In this document: positions 1 to 9,719 of the stretch, piece after piece
How the letters are laid out: each line of letters opens with the position of its first letter
How positions within the stretch are numbered: the first letter of the stretch is position 1
Assembly: GCA_934591895.1 (NCBI GenBank)
Contig: CAKTPP010000003.1
Location: forward strand, 143,648 to 207,647
Direction of reading: 5' to 3'
Source: an uncultured Oscillospiraceae bacterium
Lineage (GTDB): Bacteria > Bacillota > Clostridia > Oscillospirales > Oscillospiraceae
Length of the DNA stretch: 64,000 nt
The notes under the pieces: model-generated
Seen by the model: only the letters and a program-made list of their open reading frames with translations
Database searches by the model: none
What the model was told of the DNA's origin: nothing
Position numbers and translations under genes: made by a program

Positions 1-131
1 GCATGGTGCATTACGCCGCCGAGAAGCGCTCCGGCGCGGACAACAGCGCTGCGGGTTCGCTCCGCCTCGCCAGGGAACGGATCGCGCTGATGCGCTGTTA
101 CGACATCCTCGGCGACCGGCGCGAGCCGTGA
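1..131 (+). CDS. C-terminal tail of an unidentified protein (cut by window edge)
   Basis: An open frame enters from the left edge and ends at TGA 129-131. The visible 42 residues from position 3 are charged and contain a run like RLARERIALMR, suggesting a terminal helix. It ends 39 bases before the UDP-glucose dehydrogenase start on the same strand, so it is probably the preceding gene of the same polysaccharide operon. Too little is visible to name a family. Confidence 0.5.
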   Translation, partial: MVHYAAEKRSGADNSAAGSLRLARERIALMRCYDILGDRREP

Positions 132-170
132 GCGCATACACAAAATCCTCAGAGAAACCGGAGAACCGAT

Positions 171-1358
171 ATGAACATCACCGTTGCCGGCGTGGGCTAT
201 GTCGGTCTGGCGCAGGCGGTGCTGCTCGCGCAGCACAACGCCGTCACCGCCGTGACCACGACCCCCGCCAAAGCCGAAAACATCAACCGCGGCGTCTCGC
301 CGATCGCCGACGCCGAGATCACGGACTTCCTGCGCACAAAACCGCTCACGCTCACGGCGACCGTGGACGCCGGGCAGGCCTACCGTACGGCGGACGTGGT
401 CATCATCGCCACGCCGACGGACTACGACCCCGAGCGGCAGATCTTCAACACCTCGACCGTCGAGGCGGTGCTCTCGCTCGTGGACAGGGTCAATCCCGGC
501 GCGCTCGTGGTCATCAAGTCCACGGTGCCGGTCGGCTACACGGAGCGCGCCGCGGAGGCGTTCGGCTGCAAGCGGCTGCTGTTCTCGCCGGAGTTTCTGC
601 GTGAGGGCAGGGCACTGTATGACAACCTGCATCCGAGCCGCATCGTGGTCGGCCGTCCGCACGGCGGCACGGCGACGGAGGCAGATGCACGCCTGTTTGC
701 GGCCCTGCTGCAGCAGGGCGCGGCGGAGCCGGACATCCCGACGCTGTACCCGAACGCGACGGAGGCCGAGGCCATCAAGCTCTTTGCCAACACGTATCTC
801 GCCGTGCGCGTGAGCTACTTCAATGAGCTCGACACCTACTGCGAGCTCAAGGGGCTCAACACGCGGCAGGTCATCGACGGTGTGTGCCTCGACCCGCGCA
901 TCGGCGCACATTACAACAATCCGTCGTTCGGCTACGGCGGCTACTGCCTGCCGAAGGACACGCGCCAGCTGGTGGCGAACTTCGGCGACATCCCGAACCG
1001 CATCATCAGCGCCGCCGTCACGGCCAACGACGAGCGCAAGGATCACATCGCCCGCCAGATCCTGCGCAAGGCGGCGGGCGGCGTCGTCGGCGTGTACCGC
1101 CTGACGATGAAGGCCGATTCGGACAACTTCCGCGAGTCGAGCATCCGCGGCGTCATCGAGCGGCTGCGCCGCGCGGGCGCGAGCGTCGTGATCTATGAGC
1201 CGACGCTCAGGGACGCCTCCTTTGACGGCCTGCCGGTGATCGCGTCGCTGACGGAATTCAAGCGCATGGCGGCCGTTATTGTTGCCAACCGCGCCGAGTC
1301 CGCGCTCGACGACGTGCCGGAGAAGGTATACACCCGCGACCTGTACCGCAGAGACTGA
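171..1358 (+). CDS. ugd: UDP-glucose 6-dehydrogenase family protein
   Basis: 395 residues, the usual length for this family. It oxidises UDP-glucose (or a related nucleotide sugar) twice with NAD+ to the uronic acid, a precursor for capsule and wall polysaccharide, in the cytoplasm. The N-terminal Rossmann motif GVGYVG lies at residues 7-12, KSTVPVGYT at 116-124, and the catalytic cysteine at residue 259 inside FGYGGYCLPKD. The ATG follows a GGAG ribosome site about 8 bases upstream. rmlA begins 18 bases after the stop, so the two are one operon. The exact sugar substrate (glucose versus N-acetyl sugars) cannot be fixed from sequence alone. Confidence 0.93.
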   Translation: MNITVAGVGYVGLAQAVLLAQHNAVTAVTTTPAKAENINRGVSPIADAEITDFLRTKPLTLTATVDAGQAYRTADVVIIATPTDYDPERQIFNTSTVEAVLSLVDRVNPGALVVIKSTVPVGYTERAAEAFGCKRLLFSPEFLREGRALYDNLHPSRIVVGRPHGGTATEADARLFAALLQQGAAEPDIPTLYPNATEAEAIKLFANTYLAVRVSYFNELDTYCELKGLNTRQVIDGVCLDPRIGAHYNNPSFGYGGYCLPKDTRQLVANFGDIPNRIISAAVTANDERKDHIARQILRKAAGGVVGVYRLTMKADSDNFRESSIRGVIERLRRAGASVVIYEPTLRDASFDGLPVIASLTEFKRMAAVIVANRAESALDDVPEKVYTRDLYRRD

Positions 1359-1376
1359 AAAAGGGAGGCACAGACG

Positions 1377-2279
1377 ATGAAAGGCATCATCCTCGCCGGG
1401 GGCTCCGGCACACGGCTGTACCCGCTCACACGGGTCACGTCCAAGCAGCTGCTGCCGGTGTATGACAAGCCCATGATCTACTATCCGCTCTCGACGCTCA
1501 TGCTTGCGGGCATCCGCGACATCCTCATCATCTCCACGCCGGAGGACACGCCGCGCTTTGAGCGCCTGCTCGGCGACGGCAGCCAGTTCGGCATCCGGCT
1601 GTCCTACGCGGTGCAGCCGCATCCGGACGGTCTGGCGCAGGCGTTTCTGATCGGGGCCGATTTCATCGGCAATGACACGTGCGCCATGATCCTCGGCGAC
1701 AATATTTTCTACGGCAACCGCTTTCGCAGCAATCTGTGTGCGGCGGTCAAGGCCGCCGAGGCGGGCTATGCCACCATTTTCGGCTACCATGTCAAGGACC
1801 CCGAGCGCTTCGGCGTCGTGGAGTTCGATCAGGATCAGCGCGTGCTGTCGGTGGAGGAAAAGCCCCAAAACCCGCGCTCGAATTACTGCGTCACGGGGCT
1901 GTATTTTTATGATAACCGCGTCGTGGAAAAGGCACGGCAGGTGCGTCCCTCCGCGCGCGGCGAGCTGGAGATCACGGATCTCAACCGGCTCTATCTCGAG
2001 GACGACCGGCTGAAGGTGCAGCTGCTCGGCCGGGGCTTTGCGTGGCTCGACACCGGCACGGTCGAGAGCCTCATGGACGCGGCGGTCTTTGTCCAGACGG
2101 TGCAGAACCGGCAGGACGTCATCATTTCCGCGCCGGAAGAGGTGGCCTATCACATGGGCTGGCTCACGAAGGCGCAGCTGCTGGCTGCCGCCGCGCAGTA
2201 TCACAACGCGCCCTACGGTGCGCACCTGCGCGCGGTCGCGGAGGACAAGCTGGTGTTTGAGAGGGAACTGCATGATTAG
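1377..2279 (+). CDS. rfbA: Glucose-1-phosphate thymidylyltransferase
   Basis: 300 residues, full length. It joins dTTP and glucose-1-phosphate to give dTDP-glucose, the first step toward dTDP-rhamnose and other deoxysugars. The nucleotide-binding motif LAGGSGTRLYP is at residues 6-16, followed by the family signatures KQLLPVYDKPMIYYPLS and GDNIFYG. A good GGAGG ribosome site precedes the ATG. The stop codon overlaps the start of rmlB by 8 bases, indicating translational coupling. The rmlC and rmlD steps are not in this window, so the final sugar is not certain. Confidence 0.96.
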   Translation: MKGIILAGGSGTRLYPLTRVTSKQLLPVYDKPMIYYPLSTLMLAGIRDILIISTPEDTPRFERLLGDGSQFGIRLSYAVQPHPDGLAQAFLIGADFIGNDTCAMILGDNIFYGNRFRSNLCAAVKAAEAGYATIFGYHVKDPERFGVVEFDQDQRVLSVEEKPQNPRSNYCVTGLYFYDNRVVEKARQVRPSARGELEITDLNRLYLEDDRLKVQLLGRGFAWLDTGTVESLMDAAVFVQTVQNRQDVIISAPEEVAYHMGWLTKAQLLAAAAQYHNAPYGAHLRAVAEDKLVFERELHD

Positions 2280-3300
2280 ATTCGTAACCGGCGGCGCCGG
2301 CTTCATCGGCGCGAATTTCCTGTTTTACCTGCGCGCGCACTATCCGGACGACCGGCTCGTGTGCATCGACAAGCTCACCTATGCCGGCAATCTCTCCACG
2401 CTCGCGCCGCTGCTCGGCCAGCCGAATTTCCGCTTTGCCAGGGTGGACATCTGCGACCGTGAGGCGGTCTATGCCCTCTTTGCCGAGGAGCGTCCCGACG
2501 TGGTCATCAACTTCGCGGCCGAGAGCCATGTGGATCGCTCGATCGCCGACCCGTCGCTGTTTTTGCAGACGAACATCATCGGCACGTCCGTGCTCATGGA
2601 CGCCTGCCGTGAATACGGAAACATCCGCTTCCATCAGGTCTCGACCGACGAGGTCTACGGCGACCTGCCGCTCGACCGGCCGGAGCTGCTGTTCACCGAG
2701 CAGACGCCGCTGCACACGAGCTCGCCCTACAGCAGCTCCAAGGCTGCGGCCGACCTGCTCGTGGGCGCGTACGGACGCACCTACGGCCTGCCGGTCACGA
2801 TCTCGCGCTGCTCGAATAACTACGGGCCGTATCAGTTTCCGGAAAAGCTCATCCCGCTCATGATCATCAATGCCCTCGCCGAGCGTCCGCTGCCGGTGTA
2901 CGGGCGGGGGCTGAATGTGCGCGACTGGCTGTATGTCACCGATCACTGCCGGGCCATCGACCTCGTGGTCACGCGCGGGCGCATCGGCGAGGTGTACAAC
3001 ATCGGCGGTCATAACGAGATGCGCAACATCGACATCGTGCGCCTGATCTGCCGCAAGCTTGGCAAGCCCGAGCGCCTCATCACCCACGTTGCCGACCGGC
3101 AGGGGCATGACCTGCGCTATGCCATCGACCCCACGAAGATCCACACGGAGCTCGGCTGGCTGCCGGAGACCAAGTTTGCCGACGGCATCGGCCGCACGAT
3201 CGACTGGTATCTTGCGCACCGCGCCTGGTGGGAGGAGATCGTCTCCGGCGAATACCGGAGCTACTATGCGCGGATGTACGGCGAGCGCCCGACGCTGTGA
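2272..3300 (+). CDS. rfbB: dTDP-glucose 4,6-dehydratase
   Basis: 342 residues from ATG 2272; the frame is open further upstream, but that part lies inside rmlA in another frame and the family begins at the Rossmann motif GGAGFIG (residues 7-13). It converts dTDP-glucose to dTDP-4-keto-6-deoxyglucose with bound NAD+. Catalytic residues are visible: STDEVYG with Thr125-Asp126-Glu127, and the Tyr153-x3-Lys157 pair in SPYSSSK. Last gene of the ugd-rmlA-rmlB operon; a hairpin element and a terminator follow. Confidence 0.96.
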   Translation: MIRFVTGGAGFIGANFLFYLRAHYPDDRLVCIDKLTYAGNLSTLAPLLGQPNFRFARVDICDREAVYALFAEERPDVVINFAAESHVDRSIADPSLFLQTNIIGTSVLMDACREYGNIRFHQVSTDEVYGDLPLDRPELLFTEQTPLHTSSPYSSSKAAADLLVGAYGRTYGLPVTISRCSNNYGPYQFPEKLIPLMIINALAERPLPVYGRGLNVRDWLYVTDHCRAIDLVVTRGRIGEVYNIGGHNEMRNIDIVRLICRKLGKPERLITHVADRQGHDLRYAIDPTKIHTELGWLPETKFADGIGRTIDWYLAHRAWWEEIVSGEYRSYYARMYGERPTL

Positions 3301-3310
3301 ACGGCAAAAT

Positions 3311-3376
3311 GAAAAACCTCGCAGTCTTTCGCCGCCGATGCGGCGAAAGACTATGGGGTTCTTTGACAAACTGAAA
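3311..3376. repeat. Dispersed palindromic repeat, short form
   Basis: After rmlB there is a perfect 12-bp inverted repeat (3324-3335 and 3340-3351, loop CGAT) flanked by CCTCGCAG on the left and GGTTCTTTGACAAACTGAAACC on the right. The same flanks and stem, with a longer middle, recur at about 52709-52907. It lacks a T-run after the first stem, so it is not a simple terminator. Read as an interspersed palindromic element. Confidence 0.6.
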
Positions 3377-3377
3377 C

Positions 3378-3402
3378 CCGCAGTCCGTGGACTGCGGTTT
3401 TT
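3378..3402 (+). terminator. Rho-independent terminator of the ugd-rmlA-rmlB operon
   Basis: Stem CCGCAGTCC / GGACTGCGG (3378-3386 and 3389-3397) followed by a run of five T. It lies between two convergent genes. Confidence 0.85.
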
Positions 3403-3410
3403 GCTTTGTG

Positions 3411-3944
3411 TCATTCTGCGTCCAGCCGCTTTTCCAGACAGGCGAGCGCGACGTCTGCGATGCCGCTGAAGGTGCACGGCACGATGGCGGCCTCGCGGAA
3501 GCCGAGACGGGCGTAGAGCCGGCGGGCAGCGGTGTTTTTTGCGTTCGTGTCGATGCGCAGCACCGTGCAGCCGAGCGCGCGGGCGCGCTGCTCGTAAAAA
3601 CGCACGAACCGCGTGCCATAGCCGTGTCCGGCGATCGCCGGGTCAACGACGAGGGTGTGCAGCACGAGCACCTGCTCCGGCGGCGCTGCGTATTGCCACG
3701 GCACCTGCGCATATACCGGCACCTGCGTGCGGTCGATGCGCCCGGCAGCGGTGAGCACGCCGTCGTCGGTCAGCATGAACAGCGCCCCGTCGTCGAGCGC
3801 GGCCTGTGCGGTCGCGCGCGTCGGGTAGACGCCGCGCGCCCAGCCGACGCTGGCGGCGCCGGTCTCCTCTGCGGTGTGGATCGCGTCGTAAATTTCCTCG
3901 ATGCGCGGCAGATCGTCTGCGGTCGCGGGTCGGATGTCAATCAT
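3411..3944 (-). CDS. GNAT-family N-acetyltransferase
   Basis: 177 residues from ATG 3944, chosen because a near-perfect AAAGGAGG site sits 6 bases upstream and the protein then begins with the GNAT-typical MIDIRPATADDLPRI. Acetyl-CoA binding motif A is visible as VVDPAIAGHGYGTRFV, followed by a C-terminal motif-B-like NAKNTAARRLYARLGF. It transfers an acetyl group from acetyl-CoA to an amine; the substrate is unknown. The start overlaps the stop of the upstream SGNH hydrolase in an ATGA arrangement, so the two are cotranslated. Confidence 0.88.
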   Translation of the reverse strand: MIDIRPATADDLPRIEEIYDAIHTAEETGAASVGWARGVYPTRATAQAALDDGALFMLTDDGVLTAAGRIDRTQVPVYAQVPWQYAAPPEQVLVLHTLVVDPAIAGHGYGTRFVRFYEQRARALGCTVLRIDTNAKNTAARRLYARLGFREAAIVPCTFSGIADVALACLEKRLDAE

Positions 3945-5185
3945 GGAGATACCTCCTTTGGCGGTGTCCGGAAGATGTCCTCCGGGATCAGGGCTGCGAG
4001 CGCGCGCTGTCCGGCGGGCGTGTGGTGCACGCCGTCGGTCGTATAGGCCGGGATGAGCGCGTCCGGGTCGTCGGGGTCTGCCAGAGCGTCGAGCGGGATG
4101 TAGCCGTCGGCGGGGCAGTCCGCGCTCTGAAACCACGCGTTGAGCTCCAGCCGCAGCGCGTCATACTCCGGCGACCACTGAATGTCGTCCCCGCGGCCGA
4201 AGAGGTTTCGTGTGTAGCCCTTCCACGGCGTGAGCTCACAAAACCAGATGCGCACGCCCTGCGCGTGCGCCATGTCGGCGAGCGCGCGGTAGCCCGCTGT
4301 CATCTGCGCGAACGTGACCGGGGTCAGCAGCCCCTGCTTGCTCCGGCAGTGCGGGTGGATGAGATCATTGGCGCCGAGCTTGACGAGCACCATGTCCGCG
4401 CACGCCTGCGCGAGCACGTCGCGCGCAAAGCGCTTCACGCCCGCGCCGCCGAGGAGCTTCGCCGCGCGGCCGACGCCGTCGGCCACCAGCCGGTCGCCTT
4501 TGATGGCGGCCTGCGTCACGCTCACGTTTTCGATCCCGTCGGCGCGCAGGCGCGCCGCCAGCAGGCGCGGCAGCTCGTTTGCCACGGTCGAGTCGCCGAA
4601 GATGACGCACGCGTGCGTCCCGGGCGCTGCCAGCACGTCGACCTCCGTGAGTGCTGGGATGACCTCGTATGCACCGGTCTCCGCCGTGTGCTGCATCGGT
4701 ATGGCCAGATGCAGCAGGGTGCGGCGCGTGCAGTTGCCGGGCTCGGCGCAGCTGCACCCGCCGATGAGCCCGATCGTGCGCATGGCGTTGATGCCGCGGT
4801 AAAAGACCGTGACGGTCAGCGTCTGCCCGGCGGCGACCGGCAGCGCGGCGGCATCGGAAGTGCGGCTCGTCCCGGCGTCGATGCGGACGCGGCGCTCGCC
4901 GCCGAAGGTCACGGTGTGCAGCGTGGCCGGGTCGATGCCGCGCGCATCGTCCGCGCCGATGGCGACGGTGCAGGCGGCCACGTGCAGCGGCAGCACGCCG
5001 AACACGTTCGAGAGCGTCAGGCGCACGTGCGTGCCGCCGGCCGTGAGCTGCACGGCCGTGCGCGCGGACACGTCCGTCACGGCGACGCCGAGCCGGTCGA
5101 GGATGCCGCTCTCGGACAGGCTCGCGTCGATGGGGCTGGTGCTCCATGCGCTGACCCAGCGGTTTGATTTCTTGTCTTCGCCCAT
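3941..5185 (-). CDS. SGNH/GDSL-family hydrolase
   Basis: 414 residues when begun at ATG 5185, which has GGAGG 11 bases upstream; an ATG 75 bases further out lacks a good site. The first 180 residues form a beta-rich accessory domain; the C-terminal half is the hydrolase. Nucleophile Ser199 lies in FGDSTV, Asn273 in LGANDL, and the Asp384/His387 pair in TDGVHHT, so the catalytic set is complete. No signal peptide is seen. Likely an esterase or deacetylase acting on a carbohydrate. Coupled to the GNAT gene downstream, which suggests acetyl turnover on a shared substrate (inference). Confidence 0.85.
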   Translation of the reverse strand: MGEDKKSNRWVSAWSTSPIDASLSESGILDRLGVAVTDVSARTAVQLTAGGTHVRLTLSNVFGVLPLHVAACTVAIGADDARGIDPATLHTVTFGGERRVRIDAGTSRTSDAAALPVAAGQTLTVTVFYRGINAMRTIGLIGGCSCAEPGNCTRRTLLHLAIPMQHTAETGAYEVIPALTEVDVLAAPGTHACVIFGDSTVANELPRLLAARLRADGIENVSVTQAAIKGDRLVADGVGRAAKLLGGAGVKRFARDVLAQACADMVLVKLGANDLIHPHCRSKQGLLTPVTFAQMTAGYRALADMAHAQGVRIWFCELTPWKGYTRNLFGRGDDIQWSPEYDALRLELNAWFQSADCPADGYIPLDALADPDDPDALIPAYTTDGVHHTPAGQRALAALIPEDIFRTPPKEVSP

Positions 5186-5274
5186 AGATAGCAGGACCTC
5201 CGGAATTTCGTATGCTTCTGCCTTTAAGATAGGCGCGCGGCGCGCAAAAGTCAACCGCAAACGCTGCGCCCGGC

Positions 5275-5304
5275 TTTACAACACCGGCCCAAACGTGGTA
5301 TCAT
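5275..5304 (+). promoter_or_regulatory. SigmaA promoter of the LCP gene
   Basis: TTTACA (5275-5280), 18-base spacer, TATCAT (5299-5304). An ATG at 5303 falls inside the -10 box, which excludes it as the start of the following gene. Confidence 0.7.
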
Positions 5305-5347
5305 GCGCAGAGAAATATATCCTTACAGGACAGAGGAGGGGACAGCT

Positions 5348-6400
5348 GTGCCAGACGAACGTCAGACACCGGCGGAGCGGCCGCCGAAAAAGCGCATGAG
5401 CCGCGGCACGCGCGTGCTCGTCATCATCGTGTGTGTGCTGCTCGCCATCGCGCTGCTGCTGGTCGCAACGGTATTGGTTTTGTCTGCGATCGGCCGCAAT
5501 GCGCTGACCGACGATGACGGGATGAACATTTCCCGGGACGATGTGGAGTCGCTCGGCTCGGGCACGGTGCGCTACAACGACCGGCTCTATCGCTACAACA
5601 CCGATATCGTCACGATCCTGCTCATGGGCGTGGACGAACAGGTCAAGCAGGACGCCAACGGCATCTACGGCAACGCCAACCAGTCGGATGTGAACATCCT
5701 TGCGGTGCTCGATCTGCGCAACAAGGAGATGACGCTCATCTCCATCTCGCGCGACGCGATGTGTACGCTCGACATTCTCGACAGCGCGGGTGAGCACGTC
5801 GGCACGGCCACGGCGCAGCTTGCGCTTGCCTACGCCTACGGCGACGGGGCGGAGCGCAGCTGTGAGCTGACGAGCGCGGCGGTCTCGCGCCTGTTTTACG
5901 ACCTGCCGATCCCGGCCTACGGCTCGATCTATATGCAGGGCATCCGCCAGCTTGTCGACGGCGTCGGCGGCGTGACGGTCACGCCGGACACGAGCATCCC
6001 CGGCTTTGCCGCCGGACAGCCCGTGACGCTCACCGGCCAGCGCACGGAAAGCTACATCCGCTACCGCGCCGACTCGACCGAGGGCAACAACGAGCGCATG
6101 CAGCGGCAAAAGCAGGTCGTGCTCGCGCTCGTGCAGAAGATGCTCGCGCAGGTCAAGGAGGATCCGGCAAGCATTCTGGCGCTCTACAACAACGTCCGGC
6201 GCAACACCACGACGAACATCAACACCGCCATGATGGTCTATCTGGCGCAGCAGGCGAGCGGGATGCATTTCTCGGGCGACATCGTCAACGTTCCCGGCAC
6301 GTCGGTCATGGGCGAGCAGCGGCACGCGGAGTATCAGGTCGATACGGACGCGCTGCTGGAGCTGATCCTGAGCATTTTCTACGAGCCCGTGGAGAGCTGA
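5348..6400 (+). CDS. LytR-CpsA-Psr (LCP) family wall-polymer ligase
   Basis: 350 residues from GTG 5348. This start is preferred over an in-frame ATG at 5303 because GAGGAGGG sits 7-10 bases upstream and the earlier ATG overlaps the promoter. Topology: short basic cytoplasmic tail, one membrane segment about residues 21-46, then an extracellular LCP domain about 75-240 beginning with TILLMGVDE and containing the conserved SISRDAM. LCP enzymes transfer undecaprenyl-linked teichoic acids or capsular glycans to peptidoglycan. The nearby UDP-glucose dehydrogenase and Rml genes fit that role. Transcribed divergently from the SGNH hydrolase. Confidence 0.92.
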   Translation: MPDERQTPAERPPKKRMSRGTRVLVIIVCVLLAIALLLVATVLVLSAIGRNALTDDDGMNISRDDVESLGSGTVRYNDRLYRYNTDIVTILLMGVDEQVKQDANGIYGNANQSDVNILAVLDLRNKEMTLISISRDAMCTLDILDSAGEHVGTATAQLALAYAYGDGAERSCELTSAAVSRLFYDLPIPAYGSIYMQGIRQLVDGVGGVTVTPDTSIPGFAAGQPVTLTGQRTESYIRYRADSTEGNNERMQRQKQVVLALVQKMLAQVKEDPASILALYNNVRRNTTTNINTAMMVYLAQQASGMHFSGDIVNVPGTSVMGEQRHAEYQVDTDALLELILSIFYEPVES

Positions 6401-6431
6401 ACGGAAAACGGATATTTTTTGCAATTACCCC

Positions 6432-6460
6432 TTGCAATTCGTGGGCAATTGGTGTAAAAT
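6432..6460 (+). promoter_or_regulatory. Strong sigmaA promoter of the sortase-substrate gene
   Basis: TTGCAA (6432-6437), 17-base spacer, TAAAAT (6455-6460). One of the best promoters in the window, placed directly before an 81-residue gene. Confidence 0.75.
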
Positions 6461-6505
6461 CATACTGCATTTAAAATTACCGGAATATGAATGGAGGATT
6501 TCACA

Positions 6506-6751
6506 ATGAAGCGTTTCGTGGCCATTCTTCTGATACTCGTTCTTGTGTTCGCTCTGTCTGCAACGGCGTTTGCCGCCGGCGCGGTCACCAGCCCCGAGAA
6601 GAACAACACCGACACGAATGTCACGCCCGACAAGAGCAACACCTCTCCGCAGACCGGTGAGCCCTTCAGCATCCTGTGGGTGATCCTTGCGGCCGTCGCA
6701 GCGGTCGGAGCGGTGCTGTTTTGCGGCAAAAAGCTGATTCGCGTCAAGTGA
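6506..6751 (+). CDS. Very small cell-wall-anchored protein with SPQTG sorting signal
   Basis: 81 residues from ATG 6506, chosen for GGAGG 8 bases upstream; an ATG at 6491 overlaps that site. Residues 1-23 are a signal peptide ending TAFA. Residues 47-51 are SPQTG, followed by a hydrophobic stretch (about 54-72) and a basic tail KKLIRVK: a complete LPxTG-like sorting signal. After both cleavages only about 27 residues would remain (24-50), rich in Asn, Thr, Pro and Ser. A terminator and then a class B sortase gene follow on the same strand, so this is probably the sortase's substrate. Function of the peptide is unknown. Confidence 0.85.
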   Translation: MKRFVAILLILVLVFALSATAFAAGAVTSPEKNNTDTNVTPDKSNTSPQTGEPFSILWVILAAVAAVGAVLFCGKKLIRVK

Positions 6752-6773
6752 ACCGGCGGTCACATGGATAACA

Positions 6774-6802
6774 AAGCCCCATGATCTTCATGGGGCTTTT
6801 GC
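6774..6802 (+). terminator. Terminator/attenuator between sorting substrate and sortase
   Basis: Perfect 11-bp stem AAGCCCCATGA / TCATGGGGCTT (6774-6784, 6788-6798), 3-base loop, followed by TTTTGCTTTT. It precedes the sortase ribosome site by about 10 bases. Probably lets most transcripts end after the substrate gene, giving excess substrate over enzyme. Confidence 0.8.
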
Positions 6803-6818
6803 TTTTATGAGGTGAACA

Positions 6819-7589
6819 ATGAAGAAGAAAAAGATCCTTGTGCGCAGCGTGCTGGTGCTTGTGGCGCTTGCGGCGCTGTGTGCGTGCGCGTGGTGCGTGT
6901 GGTACATTGTGCAGTACTATCAGGGGCAGGCCTTCGGCGACCGGATGCGCACCAACATTTCCGACGACGGCGGCAGCTTTCAGCTCGAGCGCGTGAAGAT
7001 CCCGGTCGATTTTGACGAGCTGCAGGCCATGAATCCGGAGATCTATGCGTGGATCAGGATCCCGGATACCGACATCAGCTATGCCGTGCTGCAGCGTGAC
7101 GGCGATGACGATCAGGAGTATTACTCCAAGCACAGCGAAAACGGCGCGTACTACAGCGGCGGCAGCATTTTCAGCCAGAGCTGCAACCGGAAGGACTTTT
7201 CCGACCCCATGACCGTGCTCTACGGCCACAACCTGCGCAACGGGCGCATGTTTGCCCAGCTCAACAACTTTTCGGACGCGGAGGTCTTTGAGTCGCACCG
7301 CTATATCTACGTCTATCTCCCCGACCGGATGCTCGTGTATGAGATCTTCGCGGCCTACCCGCACTCGAACGAGCACCTGCTGCTGTGCCATGATTTCACG
7401 GACGCGGAGGATTTTGCGGCGTATTTTGACGATGTGCTCGCGCAAAAAAGCCTGCAGGCCAACGTCCGCGAGGATGCCTGGCCGCAGCCGGGCGACCGGG
7501 TGCTGACGCTCTCGACCTGCTACCGCGGGGACAATCACCAGCGCTATCTCGTGCAGGGCAAGCTCGTGGCGGAGGCCTACGCGAAATAA
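6819..7589 (+). CDS. srtB: Class B sortase
   Basis: 256 residues. N-terminal membrane anchor about residues 8-30, extracellular catalytic domain after that. Catalytic residues are in place: His137 in YGHN, Cys234 in TLSTC and Arg243. The TLSTC motif and the helical insert between strands mark class B. It cleaves a sorting signal between Thr and Gly and links the protein to a wall amine. The only visible candidate substrate is the SPQTG mini-protein encoded just upstream. GAGGTG ribosome site precedes the ATG. Confidence 0.94.
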   Translation: MKKKKILVRSVLVLVALAALCACAWCVWYIVQYYQGQAFGDRMRTNISDDGGSFQLERVKIPVDFDELQAMNPEIYAWIRIPDTDISYAVLQRDGDDDQEYYSKHSENGAYYSGGSIFSQSCNRKDFSDPMTVLYGHNLRNGRMFAQLNNFSDAEVFESHRYIYVYLPDRMLVYEIFAAYPHSNEHLLLCHDFTDAEDFAAYFDDVLAQKSLQANVREDAWPQPGDRVLTLSTCYRGDNHQRYLVQGKLVAEAYAK

Positions 7590-7608
7590 CTGCATATGAA
7601 ACATGAAA

Positions 7609-7639
7609 AACCGGCAGAGCCTTGGCTCTGCCGGTTTTC
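7609..7639. terminator. Bidirectional terminator after srtB
   Basis: Stem AACCGGCAGAG / CTCTGCCGGTT with a 6-base loop; T-run on the plus side and AAAAA before the stem on the plus strand, so it can serve the convergent minus-strand lepA operon as well. Confidence 0.85.
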
Positions 7640-7653
7640 TGCGTCCGGATCGT

Positions 7654-7905
7654 TCAGCCGTGCAGGCCGTTTTCCTGACGCTCCATGTTTTCGATGACGA
7701 TGTCGTGAATGTCGCCGAGGCCGGCGCAGTATTCGAGCACCTTCCAGGGCGTGTTCGTGTGAAAGTGGATCTTGATGAGATCCTCGTCGCCCACGGCGAG
7801 CAGGCAGTCGCCCGCGATGTTGGCGAGGATGTAGTCGTGGATCGCGTCCTCGTCGAGGTCGTGACCCTCGATGAGCAGCTGGGTGTCAAAACGGAATTCG
7901 AGCAT
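7654..7905 (-). CDS. Small protein resembling the C-terminal domain of DAK/FakA-type kinases
   Basis: 83 residues. The stretch GDCLLAVGDEDLIKIHFHTN followed by a Trp-Lys-Val-Leu-Glu-Tyr helix and DIVIENM matches, from memory, the C-terminal domain of the fatty-acid-kinase/dihydroxyacetone-kinase-like family, where a longer protein is normal. No kinase domain is present here, so it is a standalone domain. The AAGGAGG ribosome site overlaps the lepA stop codon 11 bases upstream, so it is the last gene of the xre-lepA operon. Role unknown. Confidence 0.65.
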   Translation of the reverse strand: MLEFRFDTQLLIEGHDLDEDAIHDYILANIAGDCLLAVGDEDLIKIHFHTNTPWKVLEYCAGLGDIHDIVIENMERQENGLHG

Positions 7906-7916
7906 GGTGAGCCTCC

Positions 7917-9715
<1,799 letters not shown>

Positions 9716-9719
<4 letters not shown>

